Shown in pieces: positions 22,740 through 34,204 of a stretch of DNA of 64,000 nucleotides. The stretch lies in NCBI GenBank assembly GCA_031308135.1, contig JAHLJT010000631.1:265160948-265224947 (forward strand), in the 5' to 3' direction. The stretch's first letter is position 1. Each line of letters begins with the position of its first letter. The translations under genes and the position numbers were made by a program. The notes below the pieces were generated by a model. It was not told the origin of the DNA, did not search any database, and saw only the letters and a list, made by a program, of their open reading frames with translations. The stretch is from Acheta domesticus (taxonomy: Eukaryota; Arthropoda; Insecta; Orthoptera; Gryllidae).

Positions 22740-23090
22740 TAGGAAAAAATGCCTTTCGCCGACGTGAATGCTTCACGCCCAAGTCCAGCGCACTCCCCGT
22801 TCCGCCGTGGCGCAACTCCACCAGCATTCACTCCTGCCAACCACCCAGCTCTGACACCGCCCCGAGTTTGACTCCGGCGGATCGCAGAGGGCGGTTAGCC
22901 GGCCAGCCGGAGGAGGGGCGGACGGAGGCGGGGGGAGATACGGGCGGCGACGGCGGTGGTGGTGGTAGCGGGGCCGGGAACGGCGGCGGCGGCGCCGGCG
23001 GCGGTGACGGTGGTGATGTCGACGTTACGTCAGGTGTCGCGGCGGAAGAAAGCGCCCCATGCGTAGAGGCGCGGGGGAACAATGATTAAT
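22740..23090. other. GC-rich island with GGC/GGT triplets
   Basis: A sharp GC-rich patch in AT-rich surroundings, open in one plus-strand frame (about 118 codons, Gly-rich) and one minus-strand frame (Pro-rich). The open frames follow from the triplet bias (GGC, GGT, GAC) and carry no domain. It is CpG-rich and ends abruptly in a TTAA-repeat tract (23085-23117). It could be a CpG-island promoter or 5' UTR of an unseen gene. No splice donor or TATA box is convincing. Confidence 0.4.
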
Positions 23091-23739
23091 TAATGTCTTA
23101 ATTAATTAATTAATTATTTTTTAAGTGGTACGCGCGAACTTTGGAGTTGGCGCCCCATAACACACTAGTGTAGCATGGATCTCCCATAATTTGGCGGGAG
23201 TACCACAAAGAGTGCCCAGGTGGGCGGAATTCGCAGGAACTTGTCCGCACCGACCAAAATGTGCTAACGCTAATATACATTAATAAATTTTAATACGCCA
23301 GAAATTGAAAGAAGACTATGCGACCTCCTCCTTTTAAGATGTGTACGGCTGTGTTGGATCCCCAGTACTCGGAGAAAATGAAAAAAATCCGATTGTAACT
23401 AAAAGATGCAAATATTTAAGGGGTTCAAATATTTATGGAATCAAACTGCAAATATTTATTCCACCTATCCACATACTTCGCGTTCCGGCTCAAATCGCCT
23501 ACTCGATGAATCGCTCCTTATGACACCTATATCATGCGACGGGGCACCAAGCGTAACGCTGCCCGCTCTCACAGTTTTGCTATTGAATTGTGCTATTGCA
23601 TTTTTTATATCCTTGTTTTGTAAAGAGCTTGTATTTTGTATGCCCTACGTCATTGCAGTGTGTTTAATTTCTTGTGTGGTTTACGGGAGTGTTTTATTTG
23701 TAGATCTTGAGCAAAATATTTGAAACTTATTGTGCGTTC

Positions 23740-24650
23740 CTGATAACAAAAAAAAAGAGATTTTTCTTATTTCATATTTTTTGCAAAATACTTTCACGAA
23801 TTCGTAACATTGGAATCCACGATTTGTGTGTTCATAGTATCGAAAATGTTCATTTCGGCTGTTGGTCTAGCCGTCGTTGTCTTTCCATTCGTCTGAGAAC
23901 AAGTATTGCTCTTCGCACAGTATTTATTTTCAATTTTTGTTTTCAAAAACGGCTCCAAATGTCTACTTTAAATTTCTTAGAATAGAGTAAACTTATTAAG
24001 GTGGCGTAGGTCAGAATTTAACGTTTAACTCTAAATTTCCGAAAATTGCAAAATTATGAACTTTTCGGCGTCTTCCTTCAACTACAAAATTGAAGATAGA
24101 GTTTTTTCCTCAAAATAAAATTTGTTCTCTCATTAAGGTCAAAGAGAGTTCTTTCATTACGGTCATGAACATTTTTTTGAAAATTTTAATTGCCTTCTGG
24201 CATATTGTGTTATATTTTCGCAATTTTTATAAATTTCAAATACAATATTTTCTCAAAAAGGGGTCCAAATGATTTCTTTAAACTTTTGGTGGAATAGTTC
24301 AAAATGTCCTCTATGAAATGATATCAACGCCATATTGCTCTATTCTTTTGTTTTTTCAAAAATTACAAAAATTTAATTTTTTGACTTGTCTCTCACGGCG
24401 GTAATATTTACATTAGTGACGATTTGTTCACATTATTATATCTACGAGTACATGTGCTTTAAATAATTTCAAGCGAAGTTTCTCTAGAACTCAACCGTTT
24501 TCTGTGAAAACTAGCTCACAATCAGAATTTTCAGAAACGCTAAAGTGCTATTCTCTCCAAAATGGCTCCAAACGTTTCTTTAAACTTTTAGAACGGATAT
24601 TTCAATTTGCACTCTTTTATACTGAAACGGTACAAGGTTTTGCTCTTATT
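23740..24650 (-). mobile_element. Family X fragment, copy X5
   Basis: Inverted family X interior: AAACGGCTCCAAATGT at 23948 and GACTTGTCTCTCACGGCGGT, ACGAGTACATGTGCTTTAAA near 24390-24460 are reverse complements of interior phrases of X1 and X12. No ends are preserved. Confidence 0.6.
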
Positions 24651-24829
24651 TTATAAAGAATATATAAAAAAATATCAATATTTATTTAATTAATGCTCTA
24701 CTACGTTGTCGCCCATATTGGTCATGCCACTGAGACGATAATTTGGTTTACTTATTTATGTTATTAAATAAATAAGAAACATATTGATCTTATTCGCTGT
24801 AACTAAAATATCATTTTCATGTTCAGGGG

Positions 24830-25095
24830 TTCGCGACATCAGCTATATCAATTTGGGAATATTAATTTTGGGAAAATCTGCTAGATGCTAGCGTTGACCA
24901 CATATGGACGGGCAGAAAGACGTTTTGCTGTCAGTCGCTTTTTCGGTATCAAGGGCCTACAAAACGTGGATCTCAGAGTACACCTATTTAAGGAAGTAAT
25001 TTAATATATATGAACAAGATTTAACGACTTTTCGTTAGCAGGGCACGACAATAATGGTTTTTTGTGTAAAAATTTCGTCCGCGTTCCATCGGCGA
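24830..25095 (+). mobile_element. Family X 3' fragment, copy X6
   Basis: The phrases GGACGGGCAGAAAGACGTTT and CGGTATCAAGGGCCTACAAA match the 3' part of family X copies such as X11. The terminal inverted repeat is not recognisable. Confidence 0.55.
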
Positions 25096-25099
25096 AGTT

Positions 25100-26881
25100 T
25101 CAATTCTTCTCTTCTTAAGTGCGAGAAAGTTAACACTTTCAAAATATAAATGCCTTTCTGCACTTAACAACTAATAACACTTTCATCACCAACCTAACGG
25201 AAAACTCTTGTAGTATATTATTTTGTAAATGAATGGTTAAAATATAAATATTAAATATTTTCTTGAGTTATTTGCAATATATTCTAGAATTTTCTGCTGG
25301 ATTTTTCCCTATGTGGTGTGGTTGTGTATTGCGGACATTGGAATGAAAGACTTTTAAGACATGTACATGTCAATCATTATTAATGAAAGATTTTATAAAT
25401 ATAAAAAATAATCTATTGTGTGAAATTGTCTTAAAATTTTGGATCTAAATACTTGTGTTAGGCAAGTAAATTCTACTCTATAACGCGATTTTAATGGATC
25501 TTCTTTGAGTTTTTAACTTAATAGAGTCTAATATTTCAATTCTTATTATTATCACAGGTATTTCCACGAATGATTTGAAAATTGTCGCTAAAAAACCCGA
25601 GTCGCGAAGAACGAGCTGATTTGTCCTGAGAATTTTGAACATAGGTGTAATTTTGAAGGTCTGTTTCAGAAATGATTTGAATTTAATTATCCTATTTATT
25701 ACACCCGTTATGTAAGTTAATCTAGTATGTTTAAGCATTTTCAATAATTTCAATTAATTTATGTATCAACCTGTATTCACTCTTTAGTTATGCATGCCGA
25801 CTGGCAATGTTAAAATCAAGAAGGTAGGTTTCAAGAATAACCTACTTGTTTCAACTCTAGAAGTAAGGATTAATACAGTACAATGAACAAAAAGGATATT
25901 CTGTTTCAAAGAACACGAAGGAATATGGTTTACTTGATTTCATTATTACGTCACCCTTATGACATAAAATTAGTAGAAACACATCTGTCAACATGAAATT
26001 AACGAAACGAATGCACGTAACAAAAAAACAAAATACATCGATCTGATTTTATTTGATTTCATTTCCTTATAGATGTGTGTAATTTGTTGAATTCTTTCCT
26101 AAAGTGTAGCATACAAACCACTTTCCATACACAAATTTTCAAACTGTTTCCAAACATTTTTCTATTTCTCTCTGTGTTCTCTGAACATCTCTCCGAATGA
26201 AGTCTTCTATTTCTTTCTAGAACACATCATGACTGCATGACTTCTTTCGCCATTTTCTTTAGTTAACACTATTTATTGAGACAATACAAAAGCGCCTTTT
26301 ATTGCACATCGACACAGTGATCGAAGTTAACAGCACTTCAGACAAATAAATCGCAGTTAATGATTGGGCAGTAAAGAAGAGGTGGTACTTAAAATTCATA
26401 ATGAAAACTGGTAATCTTTTGGGAATCAGTGCTTTTATATTTTAAACAATATGGATTCTTAAACACTACTGGACTTAATTTTCATGAGCATTTCATAATT
26501 TTCATTTAAGAATTACATTTATATCTAAACTTTGAAATTAAATGTTGGTAAGAATTACATCAATACATGTGATGATAGGAATCGAAATATTAAGAAATTT
26601 ATTTCAATAAAATTGATAGATTTATTTAAAGTTTCAAAAAAATGTTCACAATGTAAAAACACGTAGTTATAATACAAACACTACCATACACAAGTAGTGA
26701 AGAGACAATATAAAAATATACTATTACTCTACATGTTTTAAACGTTACTTTTAATAAAAATTCAAAAGTACTTCATATTTCCCTGGACAAGTGAATGACC
26801 CAACTACATAGGAATAAATGTCCTTGTTTGGAATTTCGGTATTTGTACATGAAATCAACAAAATTAACAAACATTGAATAA
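25100..26881. other. No gene recognised before the assembly gap
   Basis: AT-rich sequence. By analogy with genes B and C, the missing first exon and promoter of gene D would lie 3 to 4 kb upstream of 29587, that is around here or in the gap. I could not find a TATAAA followed by a signal-peptide ATG of the family type. Confidence 0.4.
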
Positions 26882-27881
26882 NNNNNNNNNNNNNNNNNNN
26901 NNNNNNNNNNNNNNNNNNNNNNNNNNNNNNNNNNNNNNNNNNNNNNNNNNNNNNNNNNNNNNNNNNNNNNNNNNNNNNNNNNNNNNNNNNNNNNNNNNNN
27001 NNNNNNNNNNNNNNNNNNNNNNNNNNNNNNNNNNNNNNNNNNNNNNNNNNNNNNNNNNNNNNNNNNNNNNNNNNNNNNNNNNNNNNNNNNNNNNNNNNNN
27101 NNNNNNNNNNNNNNNNNNNNNNNNNNNNNNNNNNNNNNNNNNNNNNNNNNNNNNNNNNNNNNNNNNNNNNNNNNNNNNNNNNNNNNNNNNNNNNNNNNNN
27201 NNNNNNNNNNNNNNNNNNNNNNNNNNNNNNNNNNNNNNNNNNNNNNNNNNNNNNNNNNNNNNNNNNNNNNNNNNNNNNNNNNNNNNNNNNNNNNNNNNNN
27301 NNNNNNNNNNNNNNNNNNNNNNNNNNNNNNNNNNNNNNNNNNNNNNNNNNNNNNNNNNNNNNNNNNNNNNNNNNNNNNNNNNNNNNNNNNNNNNNNNNNN
27401 NNNNNNNNNNNNNNNNNNNNNNNNNNNNNNNNNNNNNNNNNNNNNNNNNNNNNNNNNNNNNNNNNNNNNNNNNNNNNNNNNNNNNNNNNNNNNNNNNNNN
27501 NNNNNNNNNNNNNNNNNNNNNNNNNNNNNNNNNNNNNNNNNNNNNNNNNNNNNNNNNNNNNNNNNNNNNNNNNNNNNNNNNNNNNNNNNNNNNNNNNNNN
27601 NNNNNNNNNNNNNNNNNNNNNNNNNNNNNNNNNNNNNNNNNNNNNNNNNNNNNNNNNNNNNNNNNNNNNNNNNNNNNNNNNNNNNNNNNNNNNNNNNNNN
27701 NNNNNNNNNNNNNNNNNNNNNNNNNNNNNNNNNNNNNNNNNNNNNNNNNNNNNNNNNNNNNNNNNNNNNNNNNNNNNNNNNNNNNNNNNNNNNNNNNNNN
27801 NNNNNNNNNNNNNNNNNNNNNNNNNNNNNNNNNNNNNNNNNNNNNNNNNNNNNNNNNNNNNNNNNNNNNNNNNNNNNNNNN
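26882..27881. other. Assembly gap of exactly 1000 N
   Basis: The run of N is 1000 bases, which suggests a fixed-size scaffold gap whose true length is unknown. Reading frames spanning it are artefacts. Confidence 0.98.
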
Positions 27882-29586
27882 TTTAATAAGCAATCGTTTC
27901 GTGAACCTCAGTGCCATACATAACCCTAATAGAGGAAAGTCTCCTCGTGCAACAGACTCAGAGAAACAGACTACAGAATAGAATAGCACGAACAACACTT
28001 CTCGTCTGGAAGCGTAACGACAAACAGTTCTATCCCTGTCGGCATGTTTATTTTGAACTAATAAAAACACCCGACGATTCCCCGGCTGACTGTAATAGGA
28101 AAGGATATATATCAGAAATAAATCAAAGTTTACAAATGAATTACATGCCATAATGAGAATTATCACAAACGCCTCCTTAGAAATAGCAACATTTAACAAT
28201 AATGTTCAAAAAGTGATACTTTTCCTAATGAGTAATAGTATATAATTTTCTCAATGATTGATGAATTTTCTGATAATTTGACAGGCCCATTTTCAATTCT
28301 AATAATTAACTTTATTGAAATGAGGGTGGTTGGATTAAGTTTCCCATGGAATCAAGACATTTTTTGTCATACACTCCGTTTTGAGTTCAAATTTTCGTAC
28401 TTAGGGGAGAGAGTTACTAAGGAAAGCATGGACAGTGGGTTATAATTATAGAACAAAATTGAAAGGACATACAATTTTATTTGTTAATAAAACAATTCCA
28501 TTAGCTAAACCCATCTGAAAGTTTCGCACATAGGACTCAAATATATGCAATGTATTACTTCATTTGTGGATACCCTTACTGACCAATCTATGTCCCTGTG
28601 TTCTCAAACAGCATATTCGTTTTCTGAACTTGCATTTGAACTTGAGCATGTACAAGAATGTTTCCGAGTTCGGTTGTGTGGTAAACACACAACCACCACC
28701 ATAGTGATGGTAAGTTGGAAGAAATGTGTATGAATAAGTGATTCCTGTTGTTAAAAGTTATCAAATATGATTAAAAATACTAATTAGACATTTTACGAAA
28801 AGAAAGTGTTTGAAAATATATTTCTTAAGACAGATATTTCGTAATGACACCGCAATTACATATATGGTTTGAATATATTTCACTCACAGCATACAGTGAG
28901 ACGATGTTCAAATACTGAATTTGTAATAATGTTCTTGTTTTAAAAGATTTAAAAAAATATATTACTGAAATAGAAGCACAACAGTTTGTCCGTCCAGAAC
29001 TTGTATTTTTTATTTATTGTAGAAGAAAATGATTTTGTGTTTCTTGGTAGTAATTTCCCAAATTGTAGTTTAAATTTATGTAAACCAACGTAATGTACCG
29101 TAGATGCTCATGACCAGAGTTGTTGTAAATCGACCTTCAAAGTATTTTTATATAATCATTTTCTTCAATCACCTGGGTTTATCTGCATGGACACATAGAA
29201 ATCCGTTATTAAAATACGTAACTTTCTCTGAACATGACAGGAATCTAAATAGTACCGGAAATACAAATTTATGGTACTATTCAGTTTATTAATAATTTGG
29301 GTATTTCTTAGAAAAGAAGATGTAACACTCAAACTTTCCATTTTCAAGGGATACAATTATTATACTTTGGCTCGTTCTTCTTAAGCTTGCAAGCCTTCTT
29401 TAACACTGAATATTGTATTTTGTAATTATAAATATGTGCTGTTAGATGAAATTCTGAATATGATTCTACAGTTATACAGTTTTCTTTTCGAATTAAGAGA
29501 CTTAACGATATTTAACAGTAATGAAAATCGCAAACTTGCCAGTGAATCGTGCAGTGTGCTAATTGTCATTTTTTTTATTAATACAG
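27882..29586. other. Probable intron 1 of gene D; no other gene recognised
   Basis: Short open frames only, none with motifs. The region ends at the acceptor TTTTTTTATTAATACAG of gene D exon 2. It contains a short CACACAACCACCACCA patch near 28687. Confidence 0.4.
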
Positions 29587-31110
29587 CGGAAACTTCCACG
29601 TGTGAAGAGCCTGAAGTAGAGACGGACACGGAGGTGATATCCGACGACCCGAATTGGCCAGGGAGTAGTTTGTGGTTCTCAGACTGATTCGGCTAAAGAG
29701 CTGGACGATGCAGTGGAGTGCGGTGAGGCTCCTAACAGCGATGAGCTTCTCGAGACTGACAATGATCCAGAGTGCGAGGGGGCCAATGAGACCGAGCTTA
29801 TCTCGGCTTCTGGCGGACAAAGGATTAGGGGTGGATATAAAAGCAATATAACAAATCATCCCTACCAGGTAAAAACCCTTTCAGTTAGTCTATAAAATCA
29901 GAATGACTGTCTTTCTAAAGGAAGAAAATCAAATAAAGTTTTAAAAGAATATTTTTTAACCTTAGAATTATGCCTATTATTACTTCAAACAGATCTTATT
30001 ACAATTACTAAGAAATGACTAAATTAATTGTGGTTGCTTGAAGGTGTCTGTGCACAAACATCGATTTCGTTTCAAATACTATTGTGGCGGTTCCATCGTT
30101 AGTAAAAATTGGGTATTGACTGCTGCTCACTGCTCGTTGGGGTGAGTATAAATCCAAACGTTCAGAAATATGTTGAAGATGTCGAGTTGAAAAGCAAGTA
30201 CAAATGTGTGTTTTGTGTGCAGAGCCCCGTCTGAATTCGCGGTTCGTGCGGGCAGCAGCAATCGCACTTCGGGGGGCACCCTGTACCGAGTGTCCAACCT
30301 CTACATTCATTATCTCTACAAACCGAATGCTGCTGACTACGACATTGCAGTCATGCGTGTAAGTCTCCAGATCTTTACGTTCAGATCCGATAATTTTAAC
30401 TTGAAATTACCCTTTAATTTCCCTCTTTTATTTTATCAATACTCCAAACAAAATGAAGCCCTCTGCAATAGAATTTTGCCAATTGCAACACTTAAAAAGT
30501 AAAGCAATACAATTTATCATCAAAGTCAGAGATAACCGGGTGTTTTTACATGTCTTTCTATTCTTATGTTTACGTAAATCTATTATCAGTTTTGTATGTT
30601 ATAGAGGTCTTGTAAAATTGTACACTATTGCAGATCGATGGCACCTTTGAATACAACAAATTCGTACAGCCCATACCACTGGCTAAGTCACTTCCCAAAC
30701 CTGACGTCCAAGTAATCCTTAGTGGCTGGGGACGCACATCAGTAAGTGCAGCTGTATTTAACCTTTTGGTTGCTAGTGAATCTGTTTTTAATAGATTGGT
30801 GACCTAAAGCCGTTATTGTTTGCAGTGCAATGGTAAAGGTGCTATTACTCTGCGAGCCGTAAATTTGACTGTCTCGACGCCAGAGTTCTGCAGAGCCTCC
30901 TTCCCCTACATCACCCCACGCATGTTCTGCTCCGGGCACAGCGCGGGAGGACGCGGGTCCGGCAAAGGTGACTCCGGGGGCCCGCTGGTGTCCGGCGGGG
31001 TGCAAGTGGGTCTCGTGAGAGGGAGCAGGTGTCAGAACCCCAAACTGCCTTCAATCTTTACCAGCGTTCCTTACTTTCGCAATTGGATCAGATTCTACAC
31101 TGGCGTCTAA
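29587..31110 (+). CDS. S1A serine protease zymogen with acidic prodomain (gene D, first exon not found)
   Basis: Five exons: 29587-29868, 30044-30141, 30223-30358, 30634-30741, 30826-31110, all with GT-AG introns. The first enters in phase 1, so a 46-base signal-peptide exon like those of B and C is expected upstream, possibly in the assembly gap. Exon 2 gives an acidic prodomain ending GGQR/IRGG. His57 is in TAAHC, Asp102 in DYDIAVMR, and Ser195 in KGDSGGPLVSGG. Position 189 is Gly, and Cys191, normally paired with Cys220, is Gly, while the Cys of GSRCQNP is present; losing one partner of that disulfide is unusual. Exons 3 to 6 are in frame without indels. Exon 2 has one extra T (29669-29671) and an apparent stop that vanishes when it is removed. 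Predicted secreted endopeptidase of about 317 residues if exon 1 resembles that of gene C. Confidence 0.85.
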
Positions 31111-31658
31111 TCCAATACTATCCGAATAATATTTCTGTCTACTTGACAGCCAGCGGCTCACAGGACAGTGATAGTTCCATTATCCAATTATTGGATTCAA
31201 ATTCTCTTGTTGTCACAACAGAGTTGTCAACGTTTAACAATTACATCTTACAGCCCGAAGTAAATGAAAATTGAAGAGAGCCATTAAGCCATTACGTGTT
31301 TGGTTAAGCGATGTGTGTACGATTCTTTGTTGTCTACTGATGTGTGCTCTCATTGCCATTTGTTTCTTGCTACTGTTGCTGTTGTGATCTGACGCAAGAA
31401 CGACCACACGATCACGTGTCCACCGCTTGAGTTCGTGACATCTCTCTACCCCACCCGCGATCTTTCAAGTAGGCAGAAATAGTATTCGGACAGTACGTTT
31501 ACAGTCACACATGGATAAGACAATTACTCCGTAACAATTTGTACTTCCATATTTCCTGCAAAGGAATAGCTATATTTTGTTGAATAATTTGTCAGTTAAT
31601 TTAAATTTTTTCTCCATGTTATCACTGTTTTAAATTCAGGATTATAAATTCCATTTTG
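31111..31658. other. 3' flank of gene D, duplicated with the flank of gene C
   Basis: Phrases such as TCCGTAACAATTTGTACTTC, TTGTTGAATAATTTGTC and AGGATTATAAATTCCATTTTG align with the region after the gene C stop codon (57111-57290). This shows that the duplicated unit extends past the coding exons. No clear polyadenylation site was chosen. Confidence 0.55.
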
Positions 31659-32047
31659 TTATTGGTTTAGTGGTGAAATGTCGTTGGCATTTAAAATTAA
31701 ATGATCACAGGTGTTGTCATTGCCAACAATGTTATTTATTTTAAGAGCAGCTTTCGATGGCTTAGCCATCATCATCAGTTTTCTAGTACAAGAAAATAGC
31801 AAACAATTAAAAGCAAGATATAACAATAAAACAAGAGATTAACATTAGGAATGGCGGATTACTAGTAATTTAAAAACAGAACTAACATTATGTGAAATGA
31901 AAACAAAGGGAAAGAAATTTTTTATATAACAGGAATTTAAATCTACGCAAGAACGTGGATGAAATTGAAAAGAACTTGAGAAAAAAACTCGAAAGCTGCT
32001 CTTAAAATAAATAACATTGTTGGCAATGACAACACCTGTGATCATTT
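31659..32047. mobile_element. Inverted-repeat element flanked by 12-bp direct repeats
   Basis: AATTCCATTTTG occurs on both sides (31647-31658 and 32048-32059), and the gene C flank has only one related copy, so the 389 bp between are an insertion. Inside, TGATCACAGGTGTTGTCATT (31702 on) is perfectly inverted at the right (ending about 32045) with the adjoining TGCCAACAATG, giving arms of more than 50 bp. There is no coding frame. The family is unknown. A 12-bp target duplication is longer than usual for cut-and-paste elements. Confidence 0.7.
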
Positions 32048-32059
32048 AATTCCATTTTG

Positions 32060-32859
32060 ATGCCTACGTGTTTGTTTTCTTCGCATGTGCAGGGTAATAC
32101 TGAAATTCTTTTGATCTTTTATCTAAAAAGCAACATCGAAAATACGTGAGTCGTATTTTCTTTATACATTTATATATTCTCCAGTACCTTGTCCATGATA
32201 GTGTTTACGTCATGACTATGTGCTATTGAATAGTGAACATTTTCTCTGAAACAATCAATAAATCTTTCGGTTTTGTTGAAATGATTTTTTCGAAATTTGG
32301 ATAACTATAATCAACAATAACCTATCCTTATAACTCTTTTTGAGTATCAGGAATCTTTTATTTAAATGTGTAGATACCAATTTGATTCTTAAACGAATTA
32401 TATTGGGAATCATAAGAATGAAAATATCTGAAACTAGCAACTCAAGAAATCAAAAGAGGAACAATAAATCGGGAGTTACACATTACATATTTGCATGGTC
32501 TTACCCAAGTACTTAGATCCAAACTTTTAAGTTTTTTAACTCAAAAGAAACGATATTTACATTTAAAAAATAATAATTATTAATAATTTTAGTACATGTC
32601 TTTTAGAAATGACATTCCATTGACAATCTCATGGACGGTGAACACTCATATTGAAAGGGTCTCAAAGGCGGATTCTGTAATAAATTGCTAATTGTTGAAA
32701 GAACATTTTATATATGTAAGACTTAATTATTAATTTATAAAGCAATAGACCACAATCTTTTTCTGCAAGTTTGTGTTGTAATATTTGTAGTTTATAACTT
32801 ACGGAAATAGCATGTATATTTTGAACGTTTTCCTTATCGGAATTGAATTCAATTGAATT
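32060..32859. other. Distal 3' flank of gene D; no gene recognised
   Basis: The first 160 bases still align with the flanks of genes B and C (CTCCAGTACCTTGTCCATGA at 32180 against the equivalents at 49284 and 57404). The rest is AT-rich with no assignable feature. Confidence 0.45.
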
Positions 32860-33201
32860 AATGCCTTATTTTACGCGGCGAGACTCAGGCAATGAAGCCT
32901 GCTCCTCCGTCTGACCACGCAAATTTCGCTACGCTCCTTTCACCATTAGCGGAGAAAGAAGGTATTTCTTGGGCGACGAAACAGGCGACTTAAATTTAGT
33001 TCAGAGGCGCCATTTAGGCTTGAGGATCTTTTACATGCAGTAAATCTACTAACATGGGACAGCCGGCTTTACTTCCCCTCCGAAGGAAAGAAGGCGAAGG
33101 AAGGCGGATTTTTTCGCCCCTAAAATGGATTCGATCGGGTTTGAACCCGCAAACTTGGGTACAACAGCCCGATACGCTAACCGTTACACCATCGCCGCCA
33201 C
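32860..33201 (-). mobile_element. tRNA-headed SINE
   Basis: On the minus strand the element starts near 33200 with a tRNA-like head: an A-box-like TGGTGTAACGGTTAGCG and a B-box-like GGGTTCAAACCCG. It continues through a non-tRNA body (AAAAATCCGCCTTCCTTCGC, then GCCTAAATGGCGCC) to about 32860. The window holds one copy. The assignment rests on the internal Pol III promoter boxes and the composite structure. Confidence 0.6.
33125..33200 (-). pseudogene. tRNA-like sequence (SINE head, not a functional tRNA)
   Basis: The A and B boxes are recognisable, and the loop CTGTTGT could hold anticodon GTT. The anticodon stem has mismatches, the T loop is one base short and the acceptor stem does not pair. 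Probably derived from a tRNA gene long ago. Confidence 0.5.
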
Positions 33202-34204
33202 GTATTTATTCCCCTTTATTATTATTTGTGCCCCTTTCCACAAGAAAAGAAATGGTCACGTCGTATCCTGGAATACGTACTTCAACATTCGTTATATCGC
33301 TCTCAAAGCACAATTATTCGACATCAAAAGATATTAAAATATGATTTCATTGTGATTATAGGGAGGTCTGGGTGTAACAAAATGCTGGAGAGTCCATGAA
33401 GCTTGATCATAAACCTTTATGTTCGACGGTTTCAATTTCCTCTTTCTGGTTGCCTTATTTTGAATGTTCTTTCAGTTTTACCTGATTTTTCTCCATATGA
33501 AACTTTAAAATCGAGAAAGAAAAACTACACAATTATTACAATTCACAAGAAGTTATGAAACTATTAAAATATGGCAACCTTGGAACACCTTTTCATTTTC
33601 ACATTATTTTTTCCAATTATGTGTACTTTGTGTTCACACTTGTAAATTCTTTTGAGAGAGAAGAGGCGTTGCTTAATATACCACCCCACTGAACTCAAGC
33701 GTTAACCACCACTTCAGATTGAAAATATTTTAAAATGATATTGCTCTATTAGTTTCAAATAATTAAGAGATTTCTATTGTTTTTACTTACTGGTCTTACT
33801 CTATTTTGCGTTTTGCAACTGAATAGCAGTAAACCAAAAGAATGAACCCACTCAGGTAATCGAATCATCATTGTAAATTAAGAATATTGTTCATAGTATT
33901 GTACTTATTTATTAGATTAGTACCTTAAGGTCAAGAGTGCAATAGTCTCGAATATAATTTATCTTTCCAATGTAAAATTCTCATCTGGTTGTGTTTTCAC
34001 TTGGGTTCTCTTTGAATGCTTTATGGATGCAACGTCATGCTGCCTCACGATTCGGTCATTTTCTATATCCCCTTACATTATTTGCTTTCACTTTCTCGCC
34101 CTTAGAAGAGAAGATATTGGAAAACATACCACGAACTTTCGACAAAGAAACTCTTATTGCCGAGTCCTTGAACCGATAAATAAATATTATTCCAATATAT
34201 AGTA
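33202..34204. other. No gene recognised
   Basis: A short open frame at 33991-34179 has no motif. Nothing else is assignable before the LINE relic begins. Confidence 0.4.

Noticed and set aside
22733..23089. A 118-codon Gly-rich protein
   Set aside because: The frame is open because of GGC/GGT triplets; no start context, splice signals or domain support translation.
26751..28199. Two very long reading frames across the run of N
   Set aside because: Unknown bases are read as open codons; nothing supports coding on either side of the gap.
33125..33200. Functional tRNA-Asn on the minus strand
   Set aside because: Anticodon and acceptor stems do not pair, the T loop is a base short, and a SINE body follows.
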